A stretch of 64,000 bases of DNA from Verticillium longisporum (taxonomy: Eukaryota > Ascomycota > Sordariomycetes > Glomerellales > Plectosphaerellaceae). The notes below the pieces were generated by a model that had not been told where the DNA came from, ran no database searches, and saw only the letters and a list, made by a program, of their open reading frames with translations. Position numbers and translations under genes: made by a program. The stretch spans positions 2,852,001-2,916,000 of the forward strand of contig JAETXT010000002.1 of assembly GCA_019188255.1 (NCBI GenBank). The letters run 5' to 3'. Shown piece by piece: positions 60,071 through 64,000 of the stretch (within the stretch, counting starts at the first letter, position 1; each line of letters begins with the position of its first letter).

Positions 60071-62258
60071 TCGCGAGATTTGGATCTGATGAATGGTACG
60101 AGGGCTGATGGTGCGGGGTTTGATGAGTGAGGTTCAGAGTGAGTGAACGAGAGAGAGAGAGAGAGATGTAATGCGTGTGAGCAGCAATGAAAGGTAGTGA
60201 CCGTAAATCAGGAGCTCGACTGTGTGATGAGGTGCAATGTGAAGAGGCTGAAGAGACGAGCCTGGCTGTGGCAGGTGAAGGCAGGGGGGGACCCTTAAAA
60301 TGGCAGGGGCGCCACAAATATGCACGACGCGCGTACTTGTACGTTCCTCACGAGCGAGTCGTAAAGGGAGACGAGGGTGAAGCGAGGGTCTGTTCTGTGA
60401 TCGAAAAGAAAAAAATTAAATACGAGAAGAGTCGTAAGCAGTGATGATGTGTCTTTGGAGAACGGACGGCCAAGGTCATTCGAAGGAGAACCACCCCCTC
60501 GAGGGTATCAGGTGTTTGAGCTGCTCGCTGCTCGCTGCTCGCCATTGTGGCTGGGTCGTGGCGGTGTCGTTGGAACGCGCGACGGGGCAGGGACGCAGGC
60601 GTGTACTGCCGGCGCTAGGCTCGATGAGGCTGCGCGTCTCTCCTATCTTTAGACTCGTCACGTGAGTTGGCGCCTTGAGAGCGGACCTGGAGAGGCTGGC
60701 CAATGAGGCGAGGTACATTACCTAGTGCAAGACAAGGCCGCCAGCCAGATTCCATCCGCCCGTGCTCTTGGTCCTGTTCCCCTCCAAGCTTCCAATCAGT
60801 CCCGATCCATTGTCCCCAGAATGTCCCATCACCAATTGACCTTCCCACTTGCACCACCATGCCCCTCCATCTCCGGACATCGACCTGCCTAGCTGGGTAG
60901 GTGCTTCCCCCCTCCTGCTTTGCGCTTGTCGATGCTCCGGCGCAGCATCTGAGAGCAAGATTCCCATGCCTCTGCGCTATTCGGCCGAGTCAATACACCT
61001 CATCCATCCCATCTTGGTTGGACCTGGGTCCTCGATTGGCCCCCTCTCGACCGCACGACCCTCTTCTCTCTGTCGAAAGCTCCTGCTGTATCACGACATG
61101 CCATCCGGAAGTGTCCTCTTGGCACCTCGATACGGAACAGTTCGACACGCACGCGATCACCTGTTTGTCCTGGTCCTGATCCTGATCATCCAGAAGGGGG
61201 GGAATCAATCACCCGCGGGGCATCGGCCGTCTAGCCAGAAGCGCCATCGCTATCGCCTAGCAGCCAGCCTGCGCCGGCATGGCTTCCGGTCGGGTCGCGT
61301 GAATCGGTGCCGTTCCATTCACCCCTCGAATGAATGAATCGAGAGAAAGATCGTCTGGATATCCCCGTGACACCGTACAGCGGTAGCGGCAGCGGCAGGG
61401 CAGCGGCAGAATCACAAGCAACTACAGAAAGAGAGAGAGAACACAGGCAGAGACAGCGGCAGAAGAGGGGCGTGCCTTGGTTGGACCTCTGACCTCGACC
61501 AGACCTTGGAGACCTCCTCTCCCTCCGACATCTCCAGTACTTGAAGCCAAGTTCCTCTTCCTTTGTCTCTGTTTGTCCCTGTTCTCCATTCACCATTCCC
61601 TACGCCCACTTGCTTTTCTCGTCTCCTCGATCCCCTTCAACTCGGCCGATGACTTGATCCTCCACACTAGCCTCCTCTCGTGGCTGCACCAATGACCCCC
61701 AAACTGCATCATTGATTTCAAGCCTGAACCACAGAGCTACCCGCTTTCTCCCCCCAAAATCCACAAAGTTCCCGTCACCCCCTGGGCGCCACACCCAGGT
61801 CTTCCCAGACCTGATCTGATCGGACCTGACGGCCAACGAATTACCTTGTCCAAACCCTTACCCATCCCCATAGCCAACCTGACAAGCTCCAATCCGGGCT
61901 TTCACCTTTGCGCCGAAACCGGGGCATCCACCCTCCAGATCAACATCACGCCTCTGCGTCAGCACCTCCGGTCGCCGGCCTACATCCTGGCATCCTGCCA
62001 TACTAGGCATCTGTGACAGCTCCGTCTACCTTGCGCCCCCGTGAAAGTCGTTCCTCCCCCGCGAAGCTTGACCTCCGGCCGTTCGCCGTTTGACCCTCAG
62101 GATCGCCTCCATTCGCCGCCTTGGGAATCCCCCGTGTCATTCGTCCCCCCCTTTCAGAGCCCTCCCCGCCTTCGGCCAGGCACCTCCCATCGCCCAATTC
62201 TGAGAGCGACCGTCTTCGCTGGCCCGCTGGCTGGCTGGCTGGCCTGCTGTAGAGGACG
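60071..62258. other. divergent intergenic region, M50-like gene and F-box gene
   Basis: 2.2 kb without a supported gene. It contains GA microsatellites (about 60148-60166 and 61425-61441), long pyrimidine-rich stretches (61480-61700) and a (CTGG)4 run near 62228-62243, all common in fungal promoters and leaders. Frames in this stretch overlap on both strands and have no recognisable domain. Confidence 0.45.
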
Positions 62259-63961
62259 ATGGATGCAGCCGAGCCCCAAGCCTGGCAGGCCTCCTCGTCG
62301 AAGTCGCCTCGTTTCGACGCCAGTCTTGAAAATGGTGTGTCATGATCTCCACCACACTCCTCTCCCTTGATGTCATTTCCCTGCTGGTTTTTCCGTGGAC
62401 CCTTACGAAAGCAAGGCATTCACTAACATGGGGCCATAGAAGAAGATCATGGTCCTTCCGAGACGACCTGCCATCTTCTGTCACTACCTGCCGAGCTCCT
62501 CGACGCCATTCTTTCCCATCTCTCGCCAATAGAGCTCGCCCTCGTCGCCGGTACCTGTCGACACATCCACCTCCACGCCACCGCCGACAGACAATGGCTG
62601 CCTCGCGTCCAGGCCAACGTTCCCGGCCTCGTCATCTCCTCACCATACCCGTGTCGTACCTTCCGAGAGCTCTATGGCGCACATGACCCTCACTGGTTCC
62701 TCCCCAAGTACAAAATCTGGTTCTGCGACCGCAACCTCATGGGCAAGATCATCGTCGTCCGCTATGATCCTCGCCGTGGCTGCATCGAAGGCTACCAGCT
62801 GCTCGCCGTCAGCCGTCGCTATGCGTCGTTTCAGCCTTGGCCAGCCAACAGCGACGTCGTCATTCATGACTTTCGGCCGCAGGTCAAGCTACACCTTGAC
62901 AAACCAGTCCTTCAGTTCCATGTCGGCGACGACCTCGGCATCCCCGCTGCGTTAATACCCAGCGTCACGTCCAAGTTCCAGGCCGAGACGCCCATGATGC
63001 TGGACAACCGCCCAGGTTACGTCTTCAGCAACCTCTCCCTCGCACGTCCCGTCAATGACGACGTGGCGACCGAAGCCCTTTCCAAAGCCTTTCCGTACGA
63101 TTGCATCTGGCCCCCAAGGCCCATACCTGCAGAACACCGGGTTGCAGGCTTTGCCGCGGTGCCGACGGCCGTGGAGGCGCTCAATGAGAGGCCGCAGTCT
63201 CGGGCTGAGGCCTCGGATCGCGCCTTCCGCATACGGCAGTGGATGGATATGGCCAACTATGTCGGCTCCGACAGCCTACCGCCCATAGCGGTCATGCCGC
63301 CCCGTGGGCCTCCGCTCGGACCCCACATTGGCGAGGAGATCAATACGTATTCGACCCTGGACCCGGCCCTGTACACACCCACGGCACACAAGCCGTGGCG
63401 CGGCATCTGGGTCGGTGACTATAGTGGGCACGGGTGCGAGTTTCTTTTGATCAACCAGCCCGACGACAAGGACGCGACGGACGAAGAGCTCGGGCTCGCG
63501 AGGAACGCCTCGGAGAGTGATGAGGATTGGGCGAAGCGACAGCTCGAGGCCAGGGTGTACCGCGGCAGGCTTGAAGCCATCAAGTTGACGGGAGACGCGA
63601 ATGTGCCCCGCGGCGAGTACACCTTTATCGCTGAAGACCTGGGTCCCGAGGGGTTTGCCGGTGCCGCGACGGAGGAACCCTTTGTCGGAGCGCGCATCGT
63701 CAAGAGCAGGGGGCACGTGGCGAATACAGGGTACTTTAGCGGTATGTTCTCACGGCTGCGCATCTCACTGCTGCACATGTCACCCTACTGCATGCACATC
63801 GGCCGGGGTACGTGATTCGCTGACGTGCTCAAACAGACAAGTACATCCCTTCACAGCTGTTTTTGATATCACCGAATAAGCTGGCGCAATTTTGGGTGGA
63901 CTTTGGGCACATAAGCTATTTCGAGCGCGTCGACATTGACAGTCTGTTGACTGTATCATGA
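62259..63961 (+). CDS. F-box protein
   Basis: Three exons, 62259-62334, 62440-63741 and 63837-63961, give 500 residues from MDAAEPQAWQASSSKSPRFD. The F-box is at about residues 38-80: LLSLPAELLDAILSHLSPIELALVAGTCRHIHLHA, followed by a conserved WLPRVQ. The rest (FRELYGAHDPHWFLPKYKIWFCDRNLMGKIIVVRYDPRRG..., HKPWRGIWVGDYSGHGCEFLLINQP, FIAEDLGPEGFAGAATEEPFVGARIVKSRGHVANTGYF, QLFLISPNKLAQFWVDFGHISYFERVDID) forms the large conserved C-terminal domain of a fungal F-box family. F-box proteins bring substrates to the SCF ubiquitin ligase; the target is unknown. Splice sites are consensus; the first exon is short and the frame across both introns is maintained. The gene is complete within the window. 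Confidence 0.9.
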
Positions 63962-64000
63962 GCATGAATGAGAGAGGCAGGGCGGCCCCTCAGGTTACGA

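Overview
The window is nuclear DNA of a filamentous ascomycete (Pezizomycotina, most likely Sordariomycetes). The evidence is short GT-AG introns with CTAAC-like branch points, the fungal gene families present (PTH11-like receptor, Zn2Cys6 regulator, NACHT-type NLR, PRISE reductase, Dal5-type transporter), and an AT-rich block that looks like Repeat-Induced Point mutation (RIP): CpA/TpG are almost absent while CpG, CpT and CpC survive.

Layout. 1-1327 (minus): the first 442 codons of an NLR immune/allorecognition receptor, cut by the window edge inside its P-loop. About 1556-19409: an AT-rich RIP block. It holds a degraded copia-type LTR retrotransposon whose integrase, reverse transcriptase and RNase H can still be read through the mutations, and part of a second copy. 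Three GC-normal, nearly identical pogo/Fot-type DNA transposons (2330-4189, 7072-8931, 11814-13672) sit in it with a 4.74-kb period. The flanks have the order A-E-B-E-B-E-C, as unequal recombination between two insertions would give.

19.6-40 kb is gene-rich and dominated by oxidoreductases: an AAAP amino-acid transporter (+), an NmrA-like protein (-), an SDR (-), a PTH11-like membrane receptor (+), an acyl-CoA dehydrogenase (-), a PRISE-type enone reductase (-), a type I Baeyer-Villiger monooxygenase (+), a Zn2Cys6 regulator (+) and a second SDR (-). There is no PKS, NRPS or terpene cyclase, so I suggest a catabolic cluster for a cyclic ketone or alcohol; this is inference.

40.8-64 kb holds mostly housekeeping genes: an IKS1-type kinase with a damaged catalytic loop, MSH6, a 5.5-kb stretch without a gene, a Dal5-type transporter, a DHA1-type drug transporter, an M50-like membrane metalloprotease and an F-box protein.

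Several genes carry lesions. Single-base frameshifts in homopolymer runs affect all three transposases, the acyl-CoA dehydrogenase and the PTH11-like gene (two compensating). The IKS1 kinase is 2 bases short at its HRD motif, and an NmrA intron lacks the expected acceptor. Homopolymer breaks are also the commonest sequencing error, so those should be checked against reads before the genes are called dead.
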